38,829 nucleotides of DNA from positions 1 to 38,829 of the IMG/VR virus record IMGVR_UViG_3300028883_000086. One strand, 5' to 3'. Source of the DNA: a virus. How positions within the stretch are numbered: position 1 is the first letter of the stretch; each line of letters opens with the position of its first letter. The notes under the pieces are model-generated. The model was not told the DNA's origin. It did not search any database and saw only the letters and a program-made list of their open reading frames with translations. Positions 31,101-38,690 of this stretch are shown here, in pieces. Both the position numbers and the translations under genes were made by a program.

Positions 31101-32190
31101 GATTGTGATGAAGGGCAAAAACAGCAGCTTTGGAACCGGGCAACAGGTCGTGATCGACCTGGGCGATGGATACGAGGCTATCTGGAAGCCGTCGGTGGAG
31201 GGAACGGTACCAAAAGGATCCTCACCGGGCCGGTGGGCATGGCAGCGGACGCTCGAAATCACGGGTCCGGTGACAGACAAAGCACCAACCCAGGCACAGA
31301 TCAAGAAGATGATGGCCAAGATCCAGAAGCTCGGGATCGATACCCGGGTCCCGACGGCAAAAGACCGGGAGATTGTGTACCTTTCCCGCCAGGCATACCT
31401 TACCAACGATGACGCCACCCCGCAATGGAGGAAGATCCTCGAGACGAAGGACCAGGCCACCAAGATCAAGAAGATGCAAGCCTATCTCTCCACGAAATAC
31501 GGGCACGATATCACCAAGCACCCCGATTACAACCCGGACGGCCAGCGGGAAATGGAATACGCCAGGGGGAAATACAGCCAGAAGGCAGGCCGCAAACATT
31601 ACAAGCGCCTGGACATCCGCAAGGAGGACGTGGAAGACCTAGCGCTGTACCATTCAACCAGGTTCGGCGGGTACACAGAATCACAAGCCCTGAGAAACAT
31701 CCTACTCGGGAACGGCATATTCTCGACCACCGCAGAGAAGATCCGTAATGGGATTGCAGACATGGGAGGATCGGCAGGCTCAGACATGCATACGGGAGGA
31801 GCGACCTACGCATTCACCCGGATCACCTTCAAGGACGAAGCGAAGCGGAGATATTACCACAAATACGGTCTAATTCTCAACAACGACCTTCTTATGCGCC
31901 AGGACGCTATCTCATACAACAGCGACAAATACGGCGATACCGGGGGAAGGCGGGGGAAGGACGTCGTCAGGAAACAAAGGCTCCGGACGGTATCGGACTA
32001 CAAGAACGCAGCCAGGCTGGACGGAAACGAGACCAATCTCAAGCACGGATGCAACCTGCTGGAGTACCTGGAGGAGGTCCTGGTACCGGACCAGGATGAG
32101 CGGAAAAGGGTCCTGCAGGTATTCAAGGAGGCTGGAATCAAAAAGCTGCCGAACGGGCGGACGCCAGCACAAATAGTAAGGGTGAAATGA
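28159..32190 (+). CDS. Giant MuF fusion: head protein, kinase-like and ART-like domains
   Basis: 1343 aa, far above the ~300-500 of usual MuF proteins. Residues about 100-275 are MuF-type: SETRSWCSSH near 228-237 and GGGWNCRHFW near 262-271. A Pro/Ala linker and helical region follow. At about 475-640 a kinase-like fold of the PI3/4K-HipA class appears: YLFKPN (Lys497), HVVDWLTGNHDGHGKQFLV (Asp584) and GLDKGQAW (Asp602). At about 1160-1225 LALYHSTRFGG and TGGATYAFTRI resemble ADP-ribosyltransferase toxins attached to MuF. The upstream part (985-1080) has VVIDLGDGYEAIWKP. Likely packaged and injected as a polyvalent effector; enzymatic roles are inferred. Confidence 0.7.
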   Translation: MPTPKAENHYSLTNEQKWAIKAKDELFAAKQATFEADMIAVQNNLMGRIKHLVQGIKTSPAGKILESDQANLAFAQSSLAALQTSLKQAKYQDAIAGYINGFDETVWEQAKNMADAFGTEITPAAVDTQELKRMKAGFMQEFDQIGEQAVMEVFRGISASIFGGAPISHLEKVLRETITGTDVKGGSLKRYTKTYARSYLMGYDRKIGQMQADAAGYTRFLYLGPEDSETRSWCSSHIRKVYTKKQIEEMNNGQGIPVKTYGGGWNCRHFWYGVPDDFEQKAEKEPQKAAPPAPPKDQVAIKNVHGMIAQIPTDTIKNPAGYQALLQATQNAMKKAGDHFTAGDIDEQQFKALLGHVEKPLNNWREYLKGQKAADLKTIAKNAKLHHWQWAPKSEMITLLSQQPGSEKVTMALETVEQKWMAWKGVTKATKQAKKAAVKPPTPEKGQVEPQPVKTPPAATSKAVTPKLEYQGKAHVGGAHAKHFYMDKETGDQYLFKPNDLHVAEAEASASKIARMIDPSSVEVNTAKLTLQGKKQTGSLQRMVPANQIREDGINQDSLGKLSKEQIRQIQREHVVDWLTGNHDGHGKQFLVLKDGNIKGLDKGQAWKYSQKEKLAWDYHPNSQYGEQEPIYNRLLKDYIAGNIDLDFDHIETAIRRVEGISDAEYTAAIKPYADARFGKGSNEAQAFTKQQLDKKHTIRADFEELISQAQSKKTGKAVRFRFSDPPKEVAAAATAVEAEDLDGTDSLFAQREIQKAAKKAGANGGQGYELDFDGDQVEDQAALFYTRKTPIGEIQIVAEMKVLPHAQDAIVSRLDQGGVKAGGSKKGDVLAEDEYWPTIQGYAKTVGYHKNDGAFNSGKVKAAKEVQKKIAAALKKKNLDPEQETMLKAYMSALDAIDLAAEFGDTPDNVLYLAMEDDEIAPGISYPEHLKKIAGEGGRLKQYTRQADEQTKSKKRTKSKLSYQVEGETDWDLSRKSDGTIVMKGKNSSFGTGQQVVIDLGDGYEAIWKPSVEGTVPKGSSPGRWAWQRTLEITGPVTDKAPTQAQIKKMMAKIQKLGIDTRVPTAKDREIVYLSRQAYLTNDDATPQWRKILETKDQATKIKKMQAYLSTKYGHDITKHPDYNPDGQREMEYARGKYSQKAGRKHYKRLDIRKEDVEDLALYHSTRFGGYTESQALRNILLGNGIFSTTAEKIRNGIADMGGSAGSDMHTGGATYAFTRITFKDEAKRRYYHKYGLILNNDLLMRQDAISYNSDKYGDTGGRRGKDVVRKQRLRTVSDYKNAARLDGNETNLKHGCNLLEYLEEVLVPDQDERKRVLQVFKEAGIKKLPNGRTPAQIVRVK

Positions 32191-32648
32191 TGAACGAGAA
32201 GATCCAGGCAGAGATAGACAGAGCGAACCAGGCCATCCAGGCCGTAAGGAGCAACGGGACCAGCAAGGTGGTGGATGCGTCCCTGGAGTGGGAGGACGGC
32301 GGGGTCCTCTATTTGACGTTTTTGGTCCTGGAGATCGCCGCTGCCAGGCCGATTATCACCGGGGACGGGGAGATCGCAGGCTACAAATACGGGGTGATCG
32401 CAGCAGAGCCAGGCTTCCGGGGGAACTCACACAGCACGCATGTATTCCCGGCAAAGGAAATCAAGATCGTGAAAGAAGGACAGGCCGTCACCATCCTCCC
32501 ATGGAGAGATGATGATTTCACCATCTACCTGCGGCCAGGAGAAAGCGACAAAGCCAAGCGGGACCAGGAGCAGATCCCGGATAACCCACCCGGCCTGGAG
32601 GTTATGCTCGAAGCAGCCCGGGATGCAGCGAAAGGGGTGGCGGAATGA
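32187..32648 (+). CDS. Small protein coupled to MuF fusion, immunity candidate
   Basis: 153 aa, start overlaps the MuF stop (ATGATGA). Beta-rich middle (VVDASLEWEDGGVLYLTFLV) and an acidic, helical tail. It immediately follows the C-terminal ART-like domain, where toxin immunity genes lie in polymorphic-toxin loci. Alternatively a head or neck accessory. No family recognised, so the immunity role is only a suggestion. Confidence 0.5.
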   Translation: MMNEKIQAEIDRANQAIQAVRSNGTSKVVDASLEWEDGGVLYLTFLVLEIAAARPIITGDGEIAGYKYGVIAAEPGFRGNSHSTHVFPAKEIKIVKEGQAVTILPWRDDDFTIYLRPGESDKAKRDQEQIPDNPPGLEVMLEAARDAAKGVAE

Positions 32649-33229
32649 CAGCCATCGGGGCAAAGGTCACAAAGACCCCGAACCTGACAGCCAGCCACCT
32701 GATACCGCTCTCCCTGGGGAACAAGATCGGCCAGGACGTGCGCCGGGAGATCGTGACCAGGACCAACCGGGGCCGTGGGGTGAAGAAGGTCGGACCCGGC
32801 AAGTACAAGGAAGCCAAGCATACAGATGGATACAGCACCGCCGGCGCATTGGTCCCGATCACAAGCTCGAAGCTGCGGACCTACTACCGTAAGCACGGGC
32901 TGAAGGGGCTGAACAACGGCGGCCTGGTGGCCAAGAGCGCATCGAAGGCCCGGTACGTCTACCTGCAGGACGGATACCGGCAATTCCGTCAGATCCACGG
33001 CCGGCGGGTGGACATCATAACGCACAGCTTCACCGGCCAGATGCTCGCCGGGATCAGAGTCAACGCAACCAGGAAGCGGATACGGCTGACATTCACCGCC
33101 AGCCAGATGAAGAAGGCATACTATACGGACAAGCGACGCCGATGGTTCCGGATGACCATGCAGCAGACAGACCGGCATAGCCAGCGGGTGGTGGACCACA
33201 TCGTGGCCAACATCAAGAAGGGCAAATAA
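32645..33229 (+). CDS. Virion morphogenesis / tail-completion-like protein
   Basis: 194 aa, ATGA overlap. Very basic. The region GYRQFRQIHGRRVDIITHSFTG, then IRLTFTASQMKKAYYTDKRRRW, resembles proteins of phage virion morphogenesis (gpS/gp10-like), which join tail and head. Position between the MuF gene and scaffold fits the head-building block. Ends before a 240-base gap. Confidence 0.55.
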   Translation: MTAIGAKVTKTPNLTASHLIPLSLGNKIGQDVRREIVTRTNRGRGVKKVGPGKYKEAKHTDGYSTAGALVPITSSKLRTYYRKHGLKGLNNGGLVAKSASKARYVYLQDGYRQFRQIHGRRVDIITHSFTGQMLAGIRVNATRKRIRLTFTASQMKKAYYTDKRRRWFRMTMQQTDRHSQRVVDHIVANIKKGK

Positions 33230-33469
33230 CCCAGGCCAGATAAGGCATAACAGGGTAGGACCCGGATCTTCAACCAGGTCAGCTGCGCCGGCAGAACCTA
33301 ACTCCAACAAAAACAACAAAGGCACCAGAGCACCCCGCATAGGTGGCACCACTACAGGGTAGCACAAGCACGCCCTGTAACCCTCAAATCAACTAGGTAA
33401 ACCCGGACCTGGACAGGCCCGCAAATTCCCTGCATGAGAACCAGGAACCATACAGGGAGGATTTAATCG
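33230..33469 (+). other. Intergenic region with inverted repeat and 22-bp repeat
   Basis: No gene in 240 bases. TACAGGG (33353-33359) and CCCTGTA (33373-33379) form a 7-bp stem. The 22-bp repeat follows at 33379-33400. No -35/-10 pair stands out; a late promoter or processing site for capsid expression is possible. Confidence 0.5.
33379..33400 (+). repeat. 22-bp repeat, right copy
   Basis: Matches 22834-22855 with one mismatch in 22. Here it is intergenic, while the left copy is the end of a gene. The block between the copies carries the methyltransferase, terminase, portal and MuF genes. Confidence 0.8.
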
Positions 33470-34105
33470 ATGGGTCTCTCAAAGGAGGAGCAAGCCAGGC
33501 TCCAAGAACTGGCAGGAAAAGACGCCGGGAGTTTAACCGACGAAGAAAAGGCCGAACTGGCCGATCTGAAGAAGAAGGACAAACCCCTGACGCAGGAAGC
33601 CTTCGACAAGCTGTGGCGTGAATTGCAGGTAGAGCGGGATGCAGCCGCTGAGATGAAGCGGGACCTCGACACCATGAAGCGCAAGCAGAAGGAAGAAGCA
33701 AAGGAATTCAAGCCGCTGTACGAGGAGGAAGTCAAGGCCCATGAGGCCACAAAGGCCCTCCTGGAACAGTACCAGAAAGCTACCACCGCACAATTCAAGG
33801 CCACCATTTCAGATCTGCCAGAGCGGGTCCAGGAAAAGCTCGGCCAGGTGGACGAAGCCAAGCCTGATGAAGTCCTCGCCGCCATGAGCAAGGTGGCGGA
33901 ATGGAAGGAAATGGGCTTTCTGGATCAAAAGCAGGACGGCGATGGCCAGCAGAACGGCGATGACGGCTCCGGGATTCCCGGAGGTGTCGCCAACCTCTCC
34001 TGGGCCGACCTGATCAAAGACACAGCCCTCATGAAGCAGGTACGGGACAAGCATCCGGCCGTTTATGAGCGCCTCCGTAAAGAAGGATTGCGCAAAAAGC
34101 GCTGA
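33470..34105 (+). CDS. Capsid scaffolding protein
   Basis: 211 aa, RBS GGGAGG. Highly charged helical sequence with heptads (LQVERDAAAEMKRDLDTMK), a Gly/Asp/Gln-rich linker (GDGQQNGDDGSGIPGG) and a basic C-terminal helix (RDKHPAVYERLRKEGLRKKR), as in phage scaffolds that contact capsid through the tail end. Directly upstream of the capsid gene. Removed or leaves after prohead assembly. Confidence 0.8.
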   Translation: MGLSKEEQARLQELAGKDAGSLTDEEKAELADLKKKDKPLTQEAFDKLWRELQVERDAAAEMKRDLDTMKRKQKEEAKEFKPLYEEEVKAHEATKALLEQYQKATTAQFKATISDLPERVQEKLGQVDEAKPDEVLAAMSKVAEWKEMGFLDQKQDGDGQQNGDDGSGIPGGVANLSWADLIKDTALMKQVRDKHPAVYERLRKEGLRKKR

Positions 34106-34120
34106 TAAGGAGAACCAATC

Positions 34121-35053
34121 ATGGCAAAGACCAAAATCGCTGACATCCTCGACCCTGAGATCCTCTCCGACAAGGCCGCTACCTACTTTCCCGGCAAGGT
34201 TGCCTTCGTGGGGACCGGCGTCGCCGATGTTGGCGGGAGCAAGATCGACCAGGGCGGCACCCGCCTGACCGTGCCCAAATTCAAGAAGGCCGCTGACGAA
34301 TTCGATGACCTGAGTGAAGACACCGGCCTGACGCCCAAGAAGCTCGAGCAGTACAAGGAAGAAACGCCTGTGATCCGCCGGGGCATCGCATACGAGATCG
34401 GTGACATTGCCGACCTGGTCATGCTGGATGACCCGAACGAGGAGGTCGCCGTTCAGATCTCCACGCAGGCCGGCCGGACCATCGACCGCAGCTTCATCAA
34501 CGTCACCATCGGTGCCACCCCTGCCGCAAATACCTACGACGTTTCCGCTGACAGCGGGGCAAAGGTATTGATCGAAGGAACCCACGTGATCAACGCCCTG
34601 CTCAAGGTGGGCGACGAACTCGAGAACCTGCGAGCGATCATCATGCACAGCAAGGTCTACGGCGACCTGCTGCAGAACAACCTGATCGACTACGTCCAGG
34701 AGAGCGAAGTGGACCGCATCCCGACCTACATGGGACGCCGGGTCTTCGTTTCTGACCGGACGCCTGTGGACACCAGCAACGACAACAACATCTACAGCAC
34801 CTACCTGGTCGGAAACGGTGCATTTTTCCATGACTTCCAGGCCGAACTCGACGTCGAATTCGACCGGGATATCCTGGACAAGAGCGACCTGATCGCCGCC
34901 GACGTGCACTACTGCGTCCACCTTCGTGGGACCAACTGGAAGACCTCCAGCCCGGACAAGCCCACAAAGGCCCAGGTGAAGGATACGGCGAACTGGGAGC
35001 AGGCCGCTGAATCCAACAAGGAGATCAAGCTCGTCGCATTGCTGACCAACTAG
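34121..35053 (+). CDS. Major capsid protein, HK97-fold
   Basis: 310 aa, strong RBS AAGGAG. Sequence runs from an N-arm (ILDPEILSDKAATYFPGK) through beta/alpha core segments, including IIMHSKVYGDLLQNNLIDYV and PTYMGRRVFVSDRTP, a pattern common in the P-domain/A-domain of HK97-type coat proteins (main strand IPTYMGR-like before the beta hairpin). Size and position after scaffold agree. Forms the icosahedral shell. Confidence 0.85.
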   Translation: MAKTKIADILDPEILSDKAATYFPGKVAFVGTGVADVGGSKIDQGGTRLTVPKFKKAADEFDDLSEDTGLTPKKLEQYKEETPVIRRGIAYEIGDIADLVMLDDPNEEVAVQISTQAGRTIDRSFINVTIGATPAANTYDVSADSGAKVLIEGTHVINALLKVGDELENLRAIIMHSKVYGDLLQNNLIDYVQESEVDRIPTYMGRRVFVSDRTPVDTSNDNNIYSTYLVGNGAFFHDFQAELDVEFDRDILDKSDLIAADVHYCVHLRGTNWKTSSPDKPTKAQVKDTANWEQAAESNKEIKLVALLTN

Positions 35054-35083
35054 GCCAGCACCGCCGGCGACAAGGGAGGTCGC

Positions 35084-35362
35084 ATGTTGTACTCACGAAA
35101 GCGGGCCAGGAAGCTGGCCGCACAGAAGGCCGCTGAAGAAGCCGCCGCACAGAAGGTGGAAACCTTCGACCCTGAAACCTTCGAGGATTTCAACCAGGAG
35201 GCCCTCGAAGCCCTCAAGGTCGGTGCGGAACTCAAGCCTCTGGCAGCCCATCTGGGCATCGAGGGAGCAGAAAAGATGACAGGGGCCAAGCTGGTCGCTG
35301 CCATCCTGGAAGCCAAGCAGGACCCGGACCCGGACCCGGACCCGGAATCGGTCCAGGGGTAA
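35084..35362 (+). CDS. Small head accessory with HeH/SAP-like end
   Basis: 92 aa. N-terminus rich in K/R/A (RKLAAQKAAEEAAAQK), acidic middle, then LKPLAAHLGIEGAEKMTG plus AKLVAAILEAK, matching the short HeH/SAP-like helix-extended-helix found at ends of phage proteins near the capsid gene. It ends in a PDPDPDP run coded by a simple repeat (about 35321-35344). Confidence 0.6.
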   Translation: MLYSRKRARKLAAQKAAEEAAAQKVETFDPETFEDFNQEALEALKVGAELKPLAAHLGIEGAEKMTGAKLVAAILEAKQDPDPDPDPESVQG

Positions 35363-35365
35363 ACC

Positions 35366-35746
35366 GTGGCTCTGACCCTCACCATAACGGACGATGATAT
35401 CAGAGAGGCCGCTGGATTTCTCGGCGGCCTCGATGATCACCTGCCATCAGGGGAAACCGATTACAGCAAGTACATCGATGAAGCCCTGGACCAGGTCAAG
35501 GATGACCTGCAGAACGATGGCCTAGATCCGGACGATATCGACGCTTCGGATACGACCCTCAAGTACGCCGTGATCTGGAAGGCGACCGCAATCCTTTTCT
35601 ACGGGATGATGCGAGCGCCAGGTGACGTCTGGGAGGCCCACGCCAAGCGGGCCGATGACCGCTACGCAAGCAAGTATCGCAGAGCGACCATCACCCTCGA
35701 GGACGAAAGCCAGGTCAAGGTCGGCCAGGGACGGGCAACCAGATGA
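35366..35746 (+). CDS. Head-tail connector protein (gp6-like)
   Basis: 126 aa, GTG start. Helical: TLKYAVIWKATAILFYGMMRA and DDRYASKYRRATITL match the small adaptor proteins that sit under the portal. Position after the capsid block fits. Overlaps the next start. Confidence 0.6.
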   Translation: MALTLTITDDDIREAAGFLGGLDDHLPSGETDYSKYIDEALDQVKDDLQNDGLDPDDIDASDTTLKYAVIWKATAILFYGMMRAPGDVWEAHAKRADDRYASKYRRATITLEDESQVKVGQGRATR

Positions 35747-36120
35747 GCAACTACTCGGACCAGAAGGACCGGATCGACACCGTGATGGACGGCCTGGGAT
35801 ACGAGGAGGCTCCAACCCTGGTGCACAACGAGACAGCGCCCAGGACCGGGATACACAAGGAATACAGCGTCCTGGTGGCCGGAATGGCAGAACAGAAGCT
35901 GACGCAATCGCTTATGGTAGAGGTCCCGTGGGACCTGGCCGTGATCGTGACCTACAGCACGCCAAACCCGGCAAAGTACAAGGAAGCCATCGAGAACCTG
36001 GAGGCCGCCATTACAGGCCTCGCCGCCATTGGGGAGGTTGAACCACCCCTGGAGCCAGAACTGGACCAAGAGCAAGGAATCCTCACGGCGGAAATACCAA
36101 TTAGATCAAGGAGGCAATAA
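35743..36120 (+). CDS. Tail terminator candidate
   Basis: 125 aa, ATGA overlap. Alpha/beta sequence (SVLVAGMAEQKLTQSLMVEV, then ITGLAAIGEVE). Order capsid, connector, terminator, tube is common. No direct motif; call by position. Confidence 0.5.
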   Translation: MSNYSDQKDRIDTVMDGLGYEEAPTLVHNETAPRTGIHKEYSVLVAGMAEQKLTQSLMVEVPWDLAVIVTYSTPNPAKYKEAIENLEAAITGLAAIGEVEPPLEPELDQEQGILTAEIPIRSRRQ

Positions 36121-36542
36121 TGCCCGGCATCGACAAAACCAAACTTCTGAAAGGACCCATCGAGGTCATCCTGGGCGACGATAGCGATATCACCATCAGC
36201 CCGGTGCCAGAGGTCCAGCTGCGGGTCACGGCCAACGAAAGTGAAGAAACCCTGTCGGACGGGTCCGGCGATACCCACGTGACCGGCCGCAAGGTTGAAC
36301 TGATCGTGCCCCTGGATGAATTCGACCCTGCAGGAGCAGACGCAGCAGAGGCCCTGAAGGGAGAAAAGGTCACCCTCGAATTCCTCGACGTTTCGGCACC
36401 AAACAGCCTGGTCACCATCGACGATGTGGACCAGATCGTTGTGGATCTCGAAGGGACCCGCCAGCAGATCAAGATCACCAAATACGGCCATGCAGCCAGC
36501 ACCCTCGCCAGCCTGCTGACCGTCGGTGCACCGCCTGCCTAG
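36120..36542 (+). CDS. Major tail tube protein candidate
   Basis: 140 aa, start overlaps the previous stop, strong AGGAGG upstream. Beta-rich (VQLRVTANESEETLS, KVELIVPLDEF, KVTLEFLDV) with alternating polar/hydrophobic strands as in tail tubes. Usually the tail chaperone follows; here the fibre and lysis genes stand between. Confidence 0.5.
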   Translation: MPGIDKTKLLKGPIEVILGDDSDITISPVPEVQLRVTANESEETLSDGSGDTHVTGRKVELIVPLDEFDPAGADAAEALKGEKVTLEFLDVSAPNSLVTIDDVDQIVVDLEGTRQQIKITKYGHAASTLASLLTVGAPPA

Positions 36543-36608
36543 CGGGGCCAACCAACAAGACAACCTCAACGGGGGATGACACCCCTGACCTTTTGAAAGG
36601 ATGAAACA

Positions 36609-37064
36609 ATGGATACAGTAGCATTAGAGGCACCAACCTCCCGACGGGGCAACCTGACCAACCAGCTGCAGGACCTTTTCTCCGTGATCATGGGGACGAA
36701 GATCGCCAGCAACTGGAAGCCGAACGGCGTGAAGGTTTATCGAGCCTTGCTTACCCAGGCCAGCACCGATGACCCGACGGCAAAAGTCCTGGAGAACACC
36801 CTGGGCGGCACCGTGGTCCTCGCCCGCTCTGGAGCCGGCACCTACACCCTGACCCTGGAAGGTGCCTTTACAGCGGACAAGACCTTTGCGATCATCGGGA
36901 ACCTGGATGGAGCAGTCGGATCGGTCGCCGAAATGGCAAAGATCGAGCGGACCTCTGCCGACGTTCTGACCATCACCACGGCCGACGTGCAAGGCACCAG
37001 CCTGGCAGACGCCCTGATGACGGACACCCCGGTGGAGATCCTGGTCTACCCGGCTGACGAATAG
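36609..37064 (+). CDS. Small fibre-like protein related to cassette B C-terminus
   Basis: 151 aa, RBS GAAAGG. Residues about 38-151 line up with the last ~115 residues of the 493-aa cassette B protein: NGVKVYRA, VLENTLGG/VLENSLGG, EGAF-type turns, VEILVYP. So one module is used as a free small protein and as the C-terminal domain of a larger fibre. It is likely a trimeric fibre tip or particle-decoration domain. Shared by cassettes A and B because it lies upstream of both. Confidence 0.6.
   Translation: MDTVALEAPTSRRGNLTNQLQDLFSVIMGTKIASNWKPNGVKVYRALLTQASTDDPTAKVLENTLGGTVVLARSGAGTYTLTLEGAFTADKTFAIIGNLDGAVGSVAEMAKIERTSADVLTITTADVQGTSLADALMTDTPVEILVYPADE
36947..37064. repeat. Internal copy of window start
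   Basis: Identical to 1-118. Divergence begins exactly after the stop codon of the small fibre gene. Confidence 0.95.
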
Positions 37065-37082
37065 TTGCCACCAAGCGCCCAT

Positions 37083-37114
37083 GCCTCCCCGGAGTGACCC
37101 ACTCACGGGGAGGC
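37083..37114 (+). terminator. Hairpin before fibre gene, cassette B
   Basis: GCCTCCCCG (37083-37091) pairs with CGGGGAGGC (37106-37114) and an inner GAGTG/CACTC extends it. The T run is weak (CTTCACC). Counterpart of 149-182 in cassette A. Confidence 0.6.
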
Positions 37115-37138
37115 CTTCACCAATAAGGAGATAGTCAA

Positions 37139-38620
37139 ATGAGAGATTTAACAAAACTGGCAATCATCGTTTTCTTTGTTTTTACCGCCTTTCTGATCGC
37201 CGCCGACCTGGACCAGCCGGAAAATCGACACGGCAATATCATTTCGGCCGACGAAATCGCCGACCTGTATCACATGATCCTGGGAGATTCGACTTTCGAC
37301 AATATCAACATTAACGGAGTGATCGACGTCGGGAGTGATTCGGTTTCGATTGACGCCCTTTTAACCATTGCCGATATCGATGCCGACTCCGCCTCAATCG
37401 ACGAATTTACCTCTGTCTACCTGGTCGCCGATTCCGTCCTAGTTGATAGTTTTCTGACGGCTGAGTACCTGGTCGCCGATTCCGCCGCCATTAGCTATGT
37501 CGATGCCGATTCCGTTTTTGCCGACACCCTGGCCCTTACAGGTGGGGCGACTATCGCCGGTGATTTAACTGTTTCTGGAGCAGAGGCTGGAGCGGTTGCC
37601 ATAAACCTTTATGCCGATGAAGGTGATGACAATGCCGATAAGTGGCGTCATGCGGTTGCTGATGGCGGGGCATATTCTCTTGAAAATTATGTTTACGGAT
37701 CATGGAAACAGTTTTACGGCCTCGGAAGGAAAGAGTTTGTACTTGGTGAATGGGGTCTAGCATCCGGCTTTGCTGCATTCAATTCAGATTGGTATGAAAT
37801 CAATCTGAATGGACCGGCTACAATTTTTGCGAAGAACGGCCCTACTAATATTTCGCACCCATTCATATTGCTTAACAATGTTAAACTGGACGGCGGGATC
37901 AAATACGCAACCACAAACATGGGAGCTTCTTCGAGTGCCCAGTGGTTAGAAATGGACCCCGACGATGGGAATGGTGGCTTCATTTTCAAGACTGCACCGG
38001 CTGGTACAGATGGCGACGCCATTACCTTCACTACTTCATTTGAGATCAGGCAGGGATATGCCCAGATTGCCGGAACTGAAAGCAATTCTGCTGTCTTAAA
38101 TCTTTATGCCGATGAAGGCGACGACAATTCAGATAAGTGGCGGCATTCAGTTGCTGATGGTGGAGTTTATACAATCGAAACCTATGCCGGTGGAAGCTGG
38201 CAAGCTGCGGCTGAATTTTCCGGCGACTCTTTATCAGTCACCGACCTGGGCGTATCCGGGACAATCAACGGGGTGAAAGTTTACCGGGCCATTGTAAACC
38301 TGTCAGGCACAGACGACCCCGTCGCAACTGTTCTAGAAAACAGTCTGGGTGGCATACCTGTATGGGATAGACAGAGCAACGGGTATTACAACATCGATCT
38401 TGCCGGTGCGTTCTCGGTCGAAAAGACCTTCGTCTCGGCACTAGCGCATTTCGATGGCGCTGAAGGTATTGGCTTTAAGGTTGCAGAAGTCTCCAGCGCC
38501 AGAACCAGCAACCACCTCGAATTGGTCGTTGCAGAATGGGGTGCCACCGCCCCAAGCGACCCGAACCCAGAAGAAGAAAGTGAGATGTTTATCCAGGTCG
38601 AGATCCTGGTCTACCCCTGA
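37139..38620 (+). CDS. Large tail fibre / receptor-binding protein, cassette B
   Basis: 493 aa, RBS AAGGAG. The N-terminus resembles the cassette A protein (GNIISADEIADLY) but carries an extra hydrophobic stretch (LAIIVFFVFTAFLIAADL) that could be a signal peptide. A Ser/Val/Asp repeat zone (about 60-130, VADSVLVDS, ADSVFADT) is shaft-like. Two ~35-residue units (LYADEGDDNADKWRH and LYADEGDDNSDKWRH) recur. The C-terminal ~115 residues match the small gene at 36609. Codon use is more AT-rich and unlike its neighbours, hinting at recent transfer. Probably binds the host surface. Confidence 0.65.
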   Translation: MRDLTKLAIIVFFVFTAFLIAADLDQPENRHGNIISADEIADLYHMILGDSTFDNININGVIDVGSDSVSIDALLTIADIDADSASIDEFTSVYLVADSVLVDSFLTAEYLVADSAAISYVDADSVFADTLALTGGATIAGDLTVSGAEAGAVAINLYADEGDDNADKWRHAVADGGAYSLENYVYGSWKQFYGLGRKEFVLGEWGLASGFAAFNSDWYEINLNGPATIFAKNGPTNISHPFILLNNVKLDGGIKYATTNMGASSSAQWLEMDPDDGNGGFIFKTAPAGTDGDAITFTTSFEIRQGYAQIAGTESNSAVLNLYADEGDDNSDKWRHSVADGGVYTIETYAGGSWQAAAEFSGDSLSVTDLGVSGTINGVKVYRAIVNLSGTDDPVATVLENSLGGIPVWDRQSNGYYNIDLAGAFSVEKTFVSALAHFDGAEGIGFKVAEVSSARTSNHLELVVAEWGATAPSDPNPEEESEMFIQVEILVYP

Positions 38621-38650
38621 TCCAATCCATTTGACCTTTAAGGAGCAACC

Positions 38651-38686
38651 ATGCGACTGAATGCAACCAATCTGAAATGGGCTTGA
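38651..38686 (+). CDS. 11-codon ORF at the place of the ATP-grasp gene
   Basis: MRLNATNLKWA then stop, with a strong AAGGAG before it. Cassette A's ATP-grasp protein also starts MRL. It may be a leftover of that gene after deletion, or a leader peptide. The next start (GTG 38691) follows 5 bases after the stop. Confidence 0.4.
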   Translation: MRLNATNLKWA

Positions 38687-38690
38687 GCAG

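Noticed and set aside
35321-35344. Microsatellite with regulatory role
   Set aside because: The GACCCG-type repeat is in frame and simply encodes a Pro-Asp run at the end of a small head protein.
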